Below, piece after piece: positions 7,919 to 16,768 of a stretch of 32,754 nucleotides of DNA. Origin of the DNA: Candidatus Latescibacterota bacterium (GTDB lineage Bacteria; Latescibacterota; UBA2968; UBA8231). Position 1 is the stretch's first letter. Each line of letters starts with the position of its first letter. Both the position numbers and the translations under genes were made by a program. The notes below the pieces were generated by a model. It was given only the letters and a program-made list of their open reading frames with translations, was not told the DNA's origin and did no database searches. Where the stretch lies: NCBI GenBank assembly GCA_022820485.1, contig JAJEFJ010000029.1, forward strand, positions 1 to 32,754, written 5' to 3'.

Positions 7919-10900
7919 ATGAACCTGTCGGAATTTTCGCTCAAACGGCCCGTGACCACGTTGATGATTACCATCTGCGCCTTGGTGGTGGGTATCGTCG
8001 CCTTAGACCGCCTGCCCATAGAGCAGTTGCCGAGCATTTCCTCTTCGGGGATCACGGCTAGAGTCCAATACAACAGCTCCTCCCCCGAAGAGATCGAGCG
8101 CTTGGTGGTCCTGCCGCTGGAGCAGACGCTGGGTACACTCAACAACATCGACCGCATTAGTTCGAGTTCGGGGCGCAATCAGGGCGAGGTGCGGGTGGAC
8201 TTCAAGGCCGGCACCGACATGGACTTGGCCAACATGGAGATGCGCGAAAAACTCGACCAAGCCCGCGCCCTCCTGCCCTCGGATGTCGATCGCGTCAGCC
8301 TGCGCCGCTGGCAATCCGACCAGCGCGCCATCATAGATGCCAATCTGGCGTGGCGCGGCGACGGCGACCGCCTACTCGACCTAATCCAGAAGGTTATTGA
8401 GCCACGACTGTTGCGGATCAACGGCGTCGTCAACGTGGTCATCGACGACTTCGAGGAGAAACAACTCATCGTCGAGCTGGACCAAGAGCGCTTGCAGACC
8501 CACAACATCTCGCTGGGCTCGCTCGGCTGGCAGCTCAACGAGAACAACACCAACATCTCGCTGGGTCGGGTCATGGACGGCGACCAGCGCTACATGGCTC
8601 GCGCCATTGGCGAGTTCACCCGCGCCGAGGAGATTGCCTCCATGCCGCTTATGGGCGGTCAGTTCCGCCTCAGCGACATCGGCGAGATCAACTACGGCTA
8701 CCCCGAAAAGCGCCGCTACGAGCGGCTCAACGGCACCGATGCACTGGAGCTAGAAATTTTCAAAGCCTCCACCGCCAATGTCATCGATGTCGGCGAGGCC
8801 GTCGTCGCTGAGTTGCAGGAGATTGAGGACGAATACGATGGTGAACTCGGAGTCTTCATCGACCGCAATCGCGCCGAGTCCGTGCTCAAAGAAGCCGGTA
8901 CGCTCTTCAACTCAGCGCTGCTCGGCGCGTTTTTGGCGATGACTATCATCTTCCTCTTCCTGCGCAACATCCGCTCGACTATTGTCATCGCCCTCGCCAT
9001 CCCCACCTCGGCGCTGTGCGTCTTTATCGGCATGTACGTCGCCCGCGAGGTCTTTGAATCGACCATTACCCTCAACATGGTCTCGATGATGGGGCTGATG
9101 CTGGCAGTGGGGATGTTGGTTGATCCGGCGGTAGTGGTGCTGGAAAGCATCTTTCGCCGCCGCCAAGAAGACGGTCTCGACGCCGACGAGGCCGCCCACG
9201 CCGGCAGCCGCGAAGTCGGCATGGCAGTGCTAGCCTCGGCGCTGACGACGATCTGCGTCTTCGTGCCCTTCTTCTTCCTCTCCGATGGCCGCTCGGCCGC
9301 GTGGATGAAAGACGCCGGGATCGCGATATGCCTCGCCGTGATGGTGTCGATGATCGTCTCGTTGTCGCTGATCCCGCTGGTGTCCTCGCGGCTGCTGCGC
9401 GCCGGGGTCGAGCGCTTCGACCGCTGGCTCAAGCTGCTAGTCGTCGCAGTCGTGGTCGGCATTGCCTACTGGCAGATCAGCGACCTGGGCTGGAGCGGCT
9501 TGCAGGCTTGGTGGGTCCGCTGGTCCGGGCTGATCGCTACCTCAATCGGGGGGATGCAGTGGCAGACTATCCTCGGCTGTGCGCTCGCTGCGCTGGCCGG
9601 AGCCGCGCTCGGCTGGTATTGCTCCCGCCACGGCCTGCGCTCCTCGTATGGCCGCTTGCTCAACTGGACGCTCGACCACCGCTGGGTCGCCCTGCTGGCC
9701 ACGGCAGCACTGACCTATACCGGCTATTATCTATACGACCAGATCGAGCAGCGCGGCACCCCTTGGACCCCAGAGCGCCGGGTGGATATGTCGGTGGTCA
9801 TCGACCGCAGCTACAGCCTCGAAGAGGTCCGCGAGCACTTCTATGAAATAGAAAAGATCCTGCTAGCGAAAAAGGATTCGCTCGACATTCAATCGCTCAT
9901 GACGAGGTTCAGCCAGCGCCGAGGCAGCATCCGCGCCTATCTCGTCGATGCCGACGAGGGCCGGCTCTCATCCATGGAGGCGGGCAACGCGATCAAGGAG
10001 TTGCTGCCAGAGAAGGTGGGGTACACGTACAAAATGGGCCGCTCGCGCAGTTGGACCGGCAACCAACTCGGTGTCGAAGTCCAGCTTCACGGCCGCGACC
10101 CAGAAGTCCTAGCCGTGCTAATGGAAGACGTCAAAGCCGGTCTCGAACAGCTACCCGGAGTCCAAGACGTCGATAGCAGCCTCGAAGACGGCGAGGATGA
10201 AGTCCGCGTCGAAATCAATCGCGCCCAGGCGCTCGGCTATGGGCTGTCGCCGCGCGAGGTCGCCCAAGGTATCTCCTCAGCCTTGGGCACTCGCCGCACC
10301 AGCGGCTTCAAAAGCGACGACCGCGAAATCGACATCGTCATGCAGCTCAACGAGGGCGACCGCGCCACCCTCGACCAACTCAAAAACAGCCGCTACGAAA
10401 CCCGCGACGGCAACTCGGTCCAACTCGCGTCGTTGGCCGACTTCCAGCTTGGCCGCGGCCCCCGCGATCTCAGGCGCGAGAATCGGATGCTCAACGTCAC
10501 CGTCTTCGCCAACACCGAAGACCGCAACGCCGCTCGCGCGCTGATGGGACCGATCACCCAGATGATGGAAGGGATGCAGTTGCCCCCCGGCTATACTTGG
10601 GATTTGGGCCGGGCGGCGCGCTGGGAGCAAGAGGAGGCCAGCGACAACAACTTCACCGCGATTTTTGCCATCCTGCTGATCTACCTCATCATGGCCTCGC
10701 TCTTCGAATCCCTGATCCATCCCTTCACCATCATCTTCGCCATCCCCTTCTCCCTGATCGGCGTGGCCTTGGGGCTGTATATCCTCGACGTGCCCTTTGA
10801 CAACAACGGTGCCTTGGGGCTTTTGATCCTCTTCGGCATCGTCGTCAACAACGGCATCGTACTGATCTCCCATATAAATCATCTGCGGGCGAGCGGGCTG

Positions 10901-11197
10901 TCGCGGCGCGAGGCGATCTGCCTCGGCGGCCAGCACCGGCTCCGGCCCATCCTGATGACCGCCTTTACCACCATCCTCAACCTGATGCCGATCGTGCTGC
11001 CGATGGTCTATGGCACGTCCGAAGGCTTTGCCCGCCGCTGGGGGCCGGTGGGCCTGGTAGTAGCCAGCGGCTTGGCCACCTCGACGGTGCTGACCCTGAT
11101 GCTAGCCCCAACGCTCTATTCGCTGTTGGACGATCTGGCGCTGTGGTGCAAGCGGGTAATGCGCGCATCGCACAGCACGAGCACGGTCAACGCATGA
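7919..11197 (+). CDS. RND efflux permease 2 (divergent, with extra hydrophobic segments)
   Basis: 1093 residues, a second RND pump ten bases after the first. The ATG at 7919 is chosen because AGGAG precedes it by about eight bases; a TTG two codons earlier has no such site. The architecture is the usual duplicated one, with FSLKRPVTTLMITICALVVGI as first helix and 'LMLAVGMLVDPAVVVLESI' in TM4. Here the relay pair is Asp402-Pro403, and Asn977 replaces the TM10 Lys. Between TM6 and TM7 it has about 90 extra residues containing two hydrophobic stretches (roughly residues 506-520 and 551-569). With one adaptor and two permeases the operon resembles MdtABC-type heteromeric pumps, although an inactive or accessory role for this subunit is possible. 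Confidence 0.93.
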   Translation: MNLSEFSLKRPVTTLMITICALVVGIVALDRLPIEQLPSISSSGITARVQYNSSSPEEIERLVVLPLEQTLGTLNNIDRISSSSGRNQGEVRVDFKAGTDMDLANMEMREKLDQARALLPSDVDRVSLRRWQSDQRAIIDANLAWRGDGDRLLDLIQKVIEPRLLRINGVVNVVIDDFEEKQLIVELDQERLQTHNISLGSLGWQLNENNTNISLGRVMDGDQRYMARAIGEFTRAEEIASMPLMGGQFRLSDIGEINYGYPEKRRYERLNGTDALELEIFKASTANVIDVGEAVVAELQEIEDEYDGELGVFIDRNRAESVLKEAGTLFNSALLGAFLAMTIIFLFLRNIRSTIVIALAIPTSALCVFIGMYVAREVFESTITLNMVSMMGLMLAVGMLVDPAVVVLESIFRRRQEDGLDADEAAHAGSREVGMAVLASALTTICVFVPFFFLSDGRSAAWMKDAGIAICLAVMVSMIVSLSLIPLVSSRLLRAGVERFDRWLKLLVVAVVVGIAYWQISDLGWSGLQAWWVRWSGLIATSIGGMQWQTILGCALAALAGAALGWYCSRHGLRSSYGRLLNWTLDHRWVALLATAALTYTGYYLYDQIEQRGTPWTPERRVDMSVVIDRSYSLEEVREHFYEIEKILLAKKDSLDIQSLMTRFSQRRGSIRAYLVDADEGRLSSMEAGNAIKELLPEKVGYTYKMGRSRSWTGNQLGVEVQLHGRDPEVLAVLMEDVKAGLEQLPGVQDVDSSLEDGEDEVRVEINRAQALGYGLSPREVAQGISSALGTRRTSGFKSDDREIDIVMQLNEGDRATLDQLKNSRYETRDGNSVQLASLADFQLGRGPRDLRRENRMLNVTVFANTEDRNAARALMGPITQMMEGMQLPPGYTWDLGRAARWEQEEASDNNFTAIFAILLIYLIMASLFESLIHPFTIIFAIPFSLIGVALGLYILDVPFDNNGALGLLILFGIVVNNGIVLISHINHLRASGLSRREAICLGGQHRLRPILMTAFTTILNLMPIVLPMVYGTSEGFARRWGPVGLVVASGLATSTVLTLMLAPTLYSLLDDLALWCKRVMRASHSTSTVNA

Positions 11198-11210
11198 AAT
11201 CCTTTCGGGG

Positions 11211-11336
11211 GGACCTTCGTGTCCGGTAAAATGCGGGTCTTGTATATTGGGGCGGCAAGCGCGGAACCATCCTCTTTGGCAAGGTTGGATAAAATAGGAA
11301 CGAGAGACCTATCCGCCTTGCCGCCCTTGTGGACAC
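11211..11336 (+). ncRNA. Structured leader (nested inverted repeats) upstream of the ABC transporter
   Basis: The 187-nt gap holds nested complementary segments: GTGTCC (11219-11224) with GGACAC (11331-11336), a perfect 10-bp GGGCGGCAAG (11250-11259) with CTTGCCGCCC (11317-11326), and inside these GGAT...AGG (11287-11298) with CCTATCC (11308-11314). A competing hairpin, GGAC (11211-11214) with GTCC (11221-11224), would exclude the outer stem. This looks like a folded cis-acting RNA or switch. It matches no riboswitch class I can name with confidence, and no T-run follows the stems, so it is not a plain terminator. Confidence 0.4.
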
Positions 11337-11384
11337 CTTAAGGGGCCAGTAAACATACGTATCGCCTAGGTAAGGGGCAAATGT

Positions 11385-13730
11385 ATGACAGAGCTTGAAC
11401 GCAATACAGCAGAAAACGCAGCACCATCTTTTCGCGCCCCTGTGCCACCGCAAGTGCGGCGCGAGCTGGCCGAGGTAGTAAGCCCCGACGAAGAATTTCG
11501 CCTAGCAGTAATCACAGACATTAAGCTCGACGGCCAGTACGGCGAGGCGTGGCTCATGGCCACCGACGATCATCTAGTGGCCTTCAGCCCCGACAGCGGT
11601 GGACCGCCCGATGTGGTCTGCTTGCCGCTGAACGAAATAACGGGCGTGGAAGTGCGCGAGGATTGGGGCACTGCGGCCCTCAAGGTGCGCACCGAAGAGC
11701 AGGGCGCGACCATGGCCGTATTCTCCAAGAGCTTGGTGCCAGCGCTGTCCGAACTGCCCAATCGGGTCGAGCGCTTGGTCAAGCAAGCCCGCTCGACGGA
11801 ATCCAATGGTCAATTACTCCACGGGCGGTTGGCCGGAGCGCGAGCCGGGCGCAAGCGCTGCGACCGCTGCGGCCAAGTCATTCCGCGCTACTACGGCGTA
11901 TGTCCGGCCTGCCTAGAAAAGAGCAAGCTGCTGTTCCGGCTATTGGGCTATGCCAAGCCGCATTGGAAGCTCATTACCCTGAGCCTGTTGCTCATGGTAG
12001 TGGCCACGACCATTGGCTTGGGCCAGCCGCTGCTGCTGGGCATTCTCATCGACGATGTCTTGAATGTCGGTGCCGCTGCGTCTATGAGCGTTGGGACGAG
12101 CTTTGACCTGCTAGCTCTTTTGCCGGTGGCCGCGAACGATCCGGTCGCGGCACTCACTTGGCTGGTGGGCTTATTGATCGCGATGAACATAACCGTCAGC
12201 GTCCTGGCGGCTCTGCGCGGCTACATCATGGCCCGCATCGGCCAGCGCGTCACCTACGGCTTGCGCAACGAGGTGTACACCCACCTCCACGCGCTGTCGC
12301 TTAGTTATTACAACAAAAACGAGACCGGGCGCATTATGGCCAGCGTCACCCAAGATGTGGGCCGCTTGCAGGATTTTATCAGCGACGGTCTGCAAGAAGC
12401 CATCCGCGATGTGCTCACCTTGGTCATCATCTGCATCATCCTCTTTGCGCTCAATCCCGAGCTAGCCGCCCTCGTGCTGCTGCCAACGCCGCTGTTGGTG
12501 TGGGCGACGATGCGCTTTGGCCGCAAGCTGCACGCCATCTACCGGCCCTTGTGGCGCCGCTGGGCTAGCCTAAGCGCCCTGCTGGCCGATACCATCCCAG
12601 GAGTGCGGGTGGTCAAGGCATTTGCCCAAGAACAGCGGGAAGTGGGCAAATTCAAGGGCCGCAGCTTAAATCTGCTACAAGGCGAGCTGCGGGTGGCGTG
12701 GATGCGCAGCCTGTTCGGCCCGGTCATGGCCTTTGTAACCTCCATTGGCACTATCATCATTTGGTGGGTCGGCGGCCGCGACATTTTGGCCGGGGAGCTG
12801 ACGTTGGGGGCCTTTGTCGCCTTTACCAGTTACATGTATCGCTTCTACGGGCCGGTGGAGAGTTTGTGCCGCCTCAACCACCGCTTCCAACGCGCCGCCA
12901 CCTCGGCCGAGCGCGTCTTTGACGTGCTCGATACGCACCCAGAAGTGATCGACCAGCCCGAAGCGATGATCATGCCGCCCATCGAGGGCCGGGTCGAATT
13001 TCGCGGCGTCCACTTCGGCTATGAAGAAGACAAGCCCGTCATTGAGGATTTGAACTTCGCCGTCGAGCCGGGCGAGATGATCGGCCTAGCTGGCCACAGC
13101 GGCGCGGGCAAGAGCACCTTGATCAACCTCATCTGCCGCTTCTACGAGCCGCAAGAGGGAGCCATCCTCATCGACGGCCACGACACCCGCCAAGTGAACC
13201 TCCAATCGCTGCGCGAACAGATCGGCGTAGTCTTGCAGGATCCGTTCCTCTTCAACGGCACAGTGGCCGAAAACATCGCCTACGGCCATCCCGAGTCTTC
13301 CCTCGAACAGACCGTGGCCGCGGCCAAGGCCGCCAATGCGCACGACTTCATCATGAACATGCCCGACGGGTACGACACTATGGTCGGCGAGCGCGGCACC
13401 CGCGTATCCGGGGGGGAGCGGCAGCGGCTGTCCATTGCCCGAGCCATTTTGCGCAACCCGCGCATTCTCATCCTCGACGAAGCCACCTCCAACGTCGATA
13501 CCCAGACCGAAGCGCAGATTCAGGAGGCATTAGAGCGGCTCGTCCAAGGGCGCACCACCTTTGCCATTGCCCATCGCTTATCGACCCTCAAAAACGCCCA
13601 CCGCCTGCTCATCCTCGACAAGGGCAAACTCGCCGAAATCGGCACCCACGACGAACTGATCGCGCAGGACGGCATCTACGCCAACCTGTGCCGCATGCAA
13701 ACCGAAATGTCCAAACTGAGAGCTTGGTAA
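11385..13730 (+). CDS. ABC exporter with N-terminal extension and zinc ribbon (DUF1854-associated type)
   Basis: 781 residues. The first 150 or so form a soluble beta-rich domain resembling bacterial PH-like modules (VITDIKLDGQYGEAWLMATDDHLVAF). A zinc ribbon follows (C159xxC162...C173xxC176), then six transmembrane helices of a type-IV ABC exporter and a nucleotide-binding domain. Walker A GHSGAGKST is at 570-578, the Q-loop is VLQDPF, the signature VSGGERQ starts at 674, Walker B ILILDE ends at Glu699, and the switch His is in FAIAHRLS. It is fused half-transporter style and should act as a homodimer. The ATG has AAGGGG eight bases upstream. The next gene, DUF1854, follows after 4 nt. Such pairs have been annotated as associated with cyanophycin metabolism in proteobacteria; no cyanophycin gene is seen here, so the substrate is unknown. 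Confidence 0.9.
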   Translation: MTELERNTAENAAPSFRAPVPPQVRRELAEVVSPDEEFRLAVITDIKLDGQYGEAWLMATDDHLVAFSPDSGGPPDVVCLPLNEITGVEVREDWGTAALKVRTEEQGATMAVFSKSLVPALSELPNRVERLVKQARSTESNGQLLHGRLAGARAGRKRCDRCGQVIPRYYGVCPACLEKSKLLFRLLGYAKPHWKLITLSLLLMVVATTIGLGQPLLLGILIDDVLNVGAAASMSVGTSFDLLALLPVAANDPVAALTWLVGLLIAMNITVSVLAALRGYIMARIGQRVTYGLRNEVYTHLHALSLSYYNKNETGRIMASVTQDVGRLQDFISDGLQEAIRDVLTLVIICIILFALNPELAALVLLPTPLLVWATMRFGRKLHAIYRPLWRRWASLSALLADTIPGVRVVKAFAQEQREVGKFKGRSLNLLQGELRVAWMRSLFGPVMAFVTSIGTIIIWWVGGRDILAGELTLGAFVAFTSYMYRFYGPVESLCRLNHRFQRAATSAERVFDVLDTHPEVIDQPEAMIMPPIEGRVEFRGVHFGYEEDKPVIEDLNFAVEPGEMIGLAGHSGAGKSTLINLICRFYEPQEGAILIDGHDTRQVNLQSLREQIGVVLQDPFLFNGTVAENIAYGHPESSLEQTVAAAKAANAHDFIMNMPDGYDTMVGERGTRVSGGERQRLSIARAILRNPRILILDEATSNVDTQTEAQIQEALERLVQGRTTFAIAHRLSTLKNAHRLLILDKGKLAEIGTHDELIAQDGIYANLCRMQTEMSKLRAW

Positions 13731-13734
13731 CGCC

Positions 13735-14253
13735 ATGCAGCAGCACCACAAATTAGCCGCTGAAATCACTTATCTCGACCCAGATAAAGCGCGGTTTTTC
13801 GTCGATGCTTTCGAGGACTTGAACCTAGAGTTGGTCGGGGATCAGACCTATTCTAGGGTCCGGGTCAAACGGGCTTTTCCCCTGAGTTGCGACGACTGCT
13901 TTATCGTCGTCCAAGACCGCCAAGGCCAGGAGATTGGCTCGCTGGCGCGGCTCGACGCGCTAGATCGGGACAGCCGCCAAGCCGTGGAAGACGAATTGGA
14001 GCGGGCCTATTTCACGCCGCGCATCCAGCGCATCGCCAAGGTTACAGTGACCAACCGAGTGCCGCGCTGGGAGGTAGAGACCGACCGCGGACCGCGCGCC
14101 TTTGACATCTATTCTAGCCACCGAAATAGCGATGTGCGCCTGTTGGGCGGCGGGCGAGTCATAGTACAAGACGCCGACGGCAACCGCTACGAGATTCCCG
14201 ACTACCGGCATCTAGATCCGGCCAGCCAAGCCTTGGTCGAGGAAATGGTGTGA
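13735..14253 (+). CDS. DUF1854 family protein, partner of the ABC exporter
   Basis: 172 residues, with no signal peptide or membrane segment. Blocks typical of DUF1854 are visible: LVGDQTYSRVRVKRAFPLSCDD near the start, then IGSLARLDALDRDSRQAVEDEL, ITN/VTNRVPRWEVETDRGPRAF, and a final VIVQDADGNRYEIPDYRHLD. The function of the family is not established; it is found beside ABC exporters that carry an N-terminal extension, which is the arrangement here. The 4-nt gap to the exporter stop and the weak ribosome binding site indicate translational coupling. It probably acts as a cytosolic accessory or regulatory subunit of the exporter; this is inference from context. Confidence 0.8.
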   Translation: MQQHHKLAAEITYLDPDKARFFVDAFEDLNLELVGDQTYSRVRVKRAFPLSCDDCFIVVQDRQGQEIGSLARLDALDRDSRQAVEDELERAYFTPRIQRIAKVTVTNRVPRWEVETDRGPRAFDIYSSHRNSDVRLLGGGRVIVQDADGNRYEIPDYRHLDPASQALVEEMV

Positions 14254-14300
14254 GGAGCTATAGACGATAGCGAAATAGGTCCGCTAATTTAGCCAGCACC

Positions 14301-14328
14301 TGTCATACTGAGCGCAGCGAAGCATCTC
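14301..14328 (+). repeat. Dispersed intergenic repeat (TGTCATNCTGAGCGCAGCGA type)
   Basis: The 28-bp sequence starting TGTCATACTGAGCGCAGCGA and continuing AGCATCTC closely resembles a short repeat that I recognise from many environmental bacterial genomes. Only one copy is in the window, so the assignment rests on recognition. Confidence 0.5.
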
Positions 14329-14384
14329 AAACCTAAGAAGCCTCTGCACAACACCCGCATCCCCACCAAGCGAAAGGAACACCC

Positions 14385-15374
14385 ATGCGCCAAGGGATAT
14401 TCAAGTTGTCAATGACCCTAGGCAGAAGCCCGAGCGAGCAACCCGAGCGAGTGAAGATCTGTCGGGAAATGGGCGTCACCGGCTGCGTAACATCGCCGCC
14501 TCTCGAAGGAATAGGCCGCGATCAGTACGCCGCGGCCATGCGCCAACAGCAGGAGGAATGGGCCGAGGTGGGGTTCTCGATCCCCGTGTACGAGACCATG
14601 ACGCCCACCCGCTCCCAACACATCCGCCGAGGAACCCCAGGCCGCGAAGAAGAACTATTGGACTTTATCGCCGCCGTGGAGGCCATGGGCGAAGTCGGCA
14701 TTCCCGTGCTGTGCTACAACCTCGGCGCGGGCGGCTCGCGCACCGATTGGGTGCCCACGCGCGGCGGTGCCATTTCCTCGCAATTCGACTACGCCGAGTC
14801 GCACCAAGAGCCACCTTTGGCGGAGCCCCAAACCGAGGAAGAACTTTGGGACAACCTGACTTGGCTGCTCGAACGCATCATTCCCGTCGCCGAAAAGGCC
14901 AATGTCCACATGGGCTATCACCCCAACGATCCGCCGATCTCGCCCTATCGGGGCTCCGCCCAAATCATGGTCAGCGCCGACTCGTACCGCCGCCTGATCA
15001 ACATCGCGCCGAGTCCCAACAACGGCGTCACATTCTGCCAAGGCAACTTCAAGGCCATGGGCGAGGATATCTACTCAGTGGCGCGGGAATTCACCGAGCA
15101 GGGCAAGGTCCACTTTATCCACTACCGCGACGTCGAGGGCACCGCGGGAACGCGGTTTACCGAAACCTTTCACGACGACGGTCCCACGGATATGGCGCGG
15201 ATGCTGGAGATCTACTCCCGCGCCGGTTTCGCAGGCCCCATCCGCCCCGACCACGCGCCGACGATGGGGTCCGAGGATGCAGAGACGACCCGTGGCTACG
15301 GCATGTTGGGAAAGATCTTCGCCTTCGGCTACATGATCGGCATGATGCAGGCGCAAAACCTAGCCTACGAATGA
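14385..15374 (+). CDS. uxuA: Mannonate dehydratase (UxuA family)
   Basis: 329 residues, shorter than the E. coli enzyme (about 394) but carrying the TIM-barrel active-site blocks: MGYHPNDPP (a metal-site HPxDPP variant), VTFCQGNF, VHFIHYRDV and GPIRPDHAPTM with its late metal-binding His. The family dehydrates D-mannonate to 2-keto-3-deoxy-D-gluconate in hexuronate catabolism, using Mn2+ in the cytosol. The ATG at 14385 has AAAGGA eight bases before it. It is followed 13 nt later by an enolase-superfamily enzyme, which fits a sugar-acid pathway. The HPNDPP variant has Asn where Asp is usual, so a related dehydratase or isomerase activity cannot be excluded. Confidence 0.82.
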   Translation: MRQGIFKLSMTLGRSPSEQPERVKICREMGVTGCVTSPPLEGIGRDQYAAAMRQQQEEWAEVGFSIPVYETMTPTRSQHIRRGTPGREEELLDFIAAVEAMGEVGIPVLCYNLGAGGSRTDWVPTRGGAISSQFDYAESHQEPPLAEPQTEEELWDNLTWLLERIIPVAEKANVHMGYHPNDPPISPYRGSAQIMVSADSYRRLINIAPSPNNGVTFCQGNFKAMGEDIYSVAREFTEQGKVHFIHYRDVEGTAGTRFTETFHDDGPTDMARMLEIYSRAGFAGPIRPDHAPTMGSEDAETTRGYGMLGKIFAFGYMIGMMQAQNLAYE

Positions 15375-15387
15375 GGAGAAGCCACGG

Positions 15388-16632
15388 ATGAAGATCGACG
15401 ATATCGACATCTATTGTATCGAACCAGAAATTTTGCCAGAGATACCCGACTATCCACCATTCCTGTCGGCGCTACACCAGCGCGTGGTCTTCAAAGTCAG
15501 CCTCGACAACGGGATCGTCGGCTACGGCGAGTACCGTTGCTACGCGCCCGACAAATCGGCTGTCGAACCGCTGATCGGGCGCAATCCCTTTGACTTTATC
15601 AACCACGACCTCAACATCGGCCTCAGCCAGTGGTGCTTGGGGCTATCGGCAGCGCTCTATGACGCAATGGGCAAGTACCTGGAGATCCCCGCCTACAAGC
15701 TGATGGGGACGAAGGTGCGGGACCGAGTCGCAGTATCCGCGTGGACGCGACCCTCGCCCCCAGACGTGCTGAGCCGAGAAGTGCAGCGTGCCGTTGACCA
15801 AGGCTACATGCTGTTCAAAATGCACACTTGCCACCACTACGACGTGTTTGAGCAAAACGAGGCCGTGGAGCAGACCGCCCCCGATTGCTTTCGCATCCAG
15901 TACGACTTCAACCACAACCGCTCCCTCGGCGTAGTCCTGCCAATTCTCAAGCGGCTGGAAAAGTCGTGGGTGGTAGGCTGCGTGGAAGACCCCTTGGTCC
16001 TATCCGACATCGACGGTTGGCGGCGACTGCGGGAGAAGACAGACCTCCCTCTCTATATGCACGTGCCGCCGCTCGGCGGTATGCAGGAGATGCTGCACGG
16101 ACTCGCCGACGGCTACATCATCGGCGAGTACTGCGGCGGTTTCGGCGACGCCTTGCATCGCGGCTTTGCCTACTCAAAGGCAAACATCCCCTCGGTCATT
16201 CAGCTCACGGGCGGAACTTTGGTCACGGCCTTTGCCCTGCACTTGGGAGCGGTTCTGCCAAAGGTCGCCCATACCATCACGCTCGACGACAACTACGTCG
16301 AGGATCTGGCGGCGACTCGCATTCCCGTCATCGAGGGATGCTCCCCGGTGCCAGAAGGACCAGGGCTGGGCGTGGATGTACGGGAAGAGGAACTCGAGCG
16401 CTTGGCCAATAGGCCGCCGAGAGAAAAGCCGAGAGTCCTCGGAGTCACGACTCTGCCCGGAGGCGGCACGCTGTACTCAGTGGGCTTCCCCAATCTAGAA
16501 TCCCTAATGGGGTACCAAGAGGGCGCGATTCGCGGCCATCGCTTCGAGCTGCGTCAAGACGACGGCTCAGAGGAGTTCGCTCGCCTCTACGAACGCGCTC
16601 AACGCGAAGGCTCCATCCTCGAAGCAAGATGA
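15388..16632 (+). CDS. Enolase-superfamily (mandelate racemase/muconate lactonizing) enzyme
   Basis: 414 residues. A capping domain (VVFKVSLDNGIVGYGEY) is followed by a beta/alpha barrel. The second-strand catalytic motif is K144-M-H146; metal ligands Asp173 (IQYDFN) and Glu200 (VEDP) are in place. At the third ligand position, where most members have Glu in a 'P-x-x-x-GE' context, this protein reads LPLYMHVP, so a His may replace the acid. The family abstracts a proton alpha to a carboxylate in sugar acids; the neighbour mannonate dehydratase points to an aldonate or uronate substrate. The start has GAGGAG nine bases upstream. A coding-like in-frame tail follows the stop. Confidence 0.85.
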   Translation: MKIDDIDIYCIEPEILPEIPDYPPFLSALHQRVVFKVSLDNGIVGYGEYRCYAPDKSAVEPLIGRNPFDFINHDLNIGLSQWCLGLSAALYDAMGKYLEIPAYKLMGTKVRDRVAVSAWTRPSPPDVLSREVQRAVDQGYMLFKMHTCHHYDVFEQNEAVEQTAPDCFRIQYDFNHNRSLGVVLPILKRLEKSWVVGCVEDPLVLSDIDGWRRLREKTDLPLYMHVPPLGGMQEMLHGLADGYIIGEYCGGFGDALHRGFAYSKANIPSVIQLTGGTLVTAFALHLGAVLPKVAHTITLDDNYVEDLAATRIPVIEGCSPVPEGPGLGVDVREEELERLANRPPREKPRVLGVTTLPGGGTLYSVGFPNLESLMGYQEGAIRGHRFELRQDDGSEEFARLYERAQREGSILEAR

Positions 16633-16740
16633 GAAAGGTCTCCGACGTTGTGCGCGGAGAAGCCGGAGATCTATCGCTACGAACGCTTGGTTCCGCTCGG
16701 CGACCAAACCCTCAAGCGTAAGCTAGTGCCACTGAGGTAA
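16633..16740 (+). pseudogene. Coding-like in-frame remnant after the enolase-superfamily gene
   Basis: Directly after the TGA at 16630-16632 the same frame stays open for 35 codons to a TAA at 16738, reading ERSPTLCAEKPEIYRYERL and then VPLGDQTLKRKLVPLR. Composition is protein-like, but there is no start codon or ribosome binding site. It may be the C-terminus left from a deleted gene or a former extension of the upstream protein; I do not recognise the family. Confidence 0.3.
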
Positions 16741-16768
16741 CGATATTCTCTTCCAATAGGAGAAACAC

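Noticed and set aside
11211..11336. Known riboswitch (guanidine-I/ykkC or similar)
   Set aside because: The GGATAAAA segment gave a faint resemblance, but the rest of the conserved core could not be found, so the leader is left unclassified.
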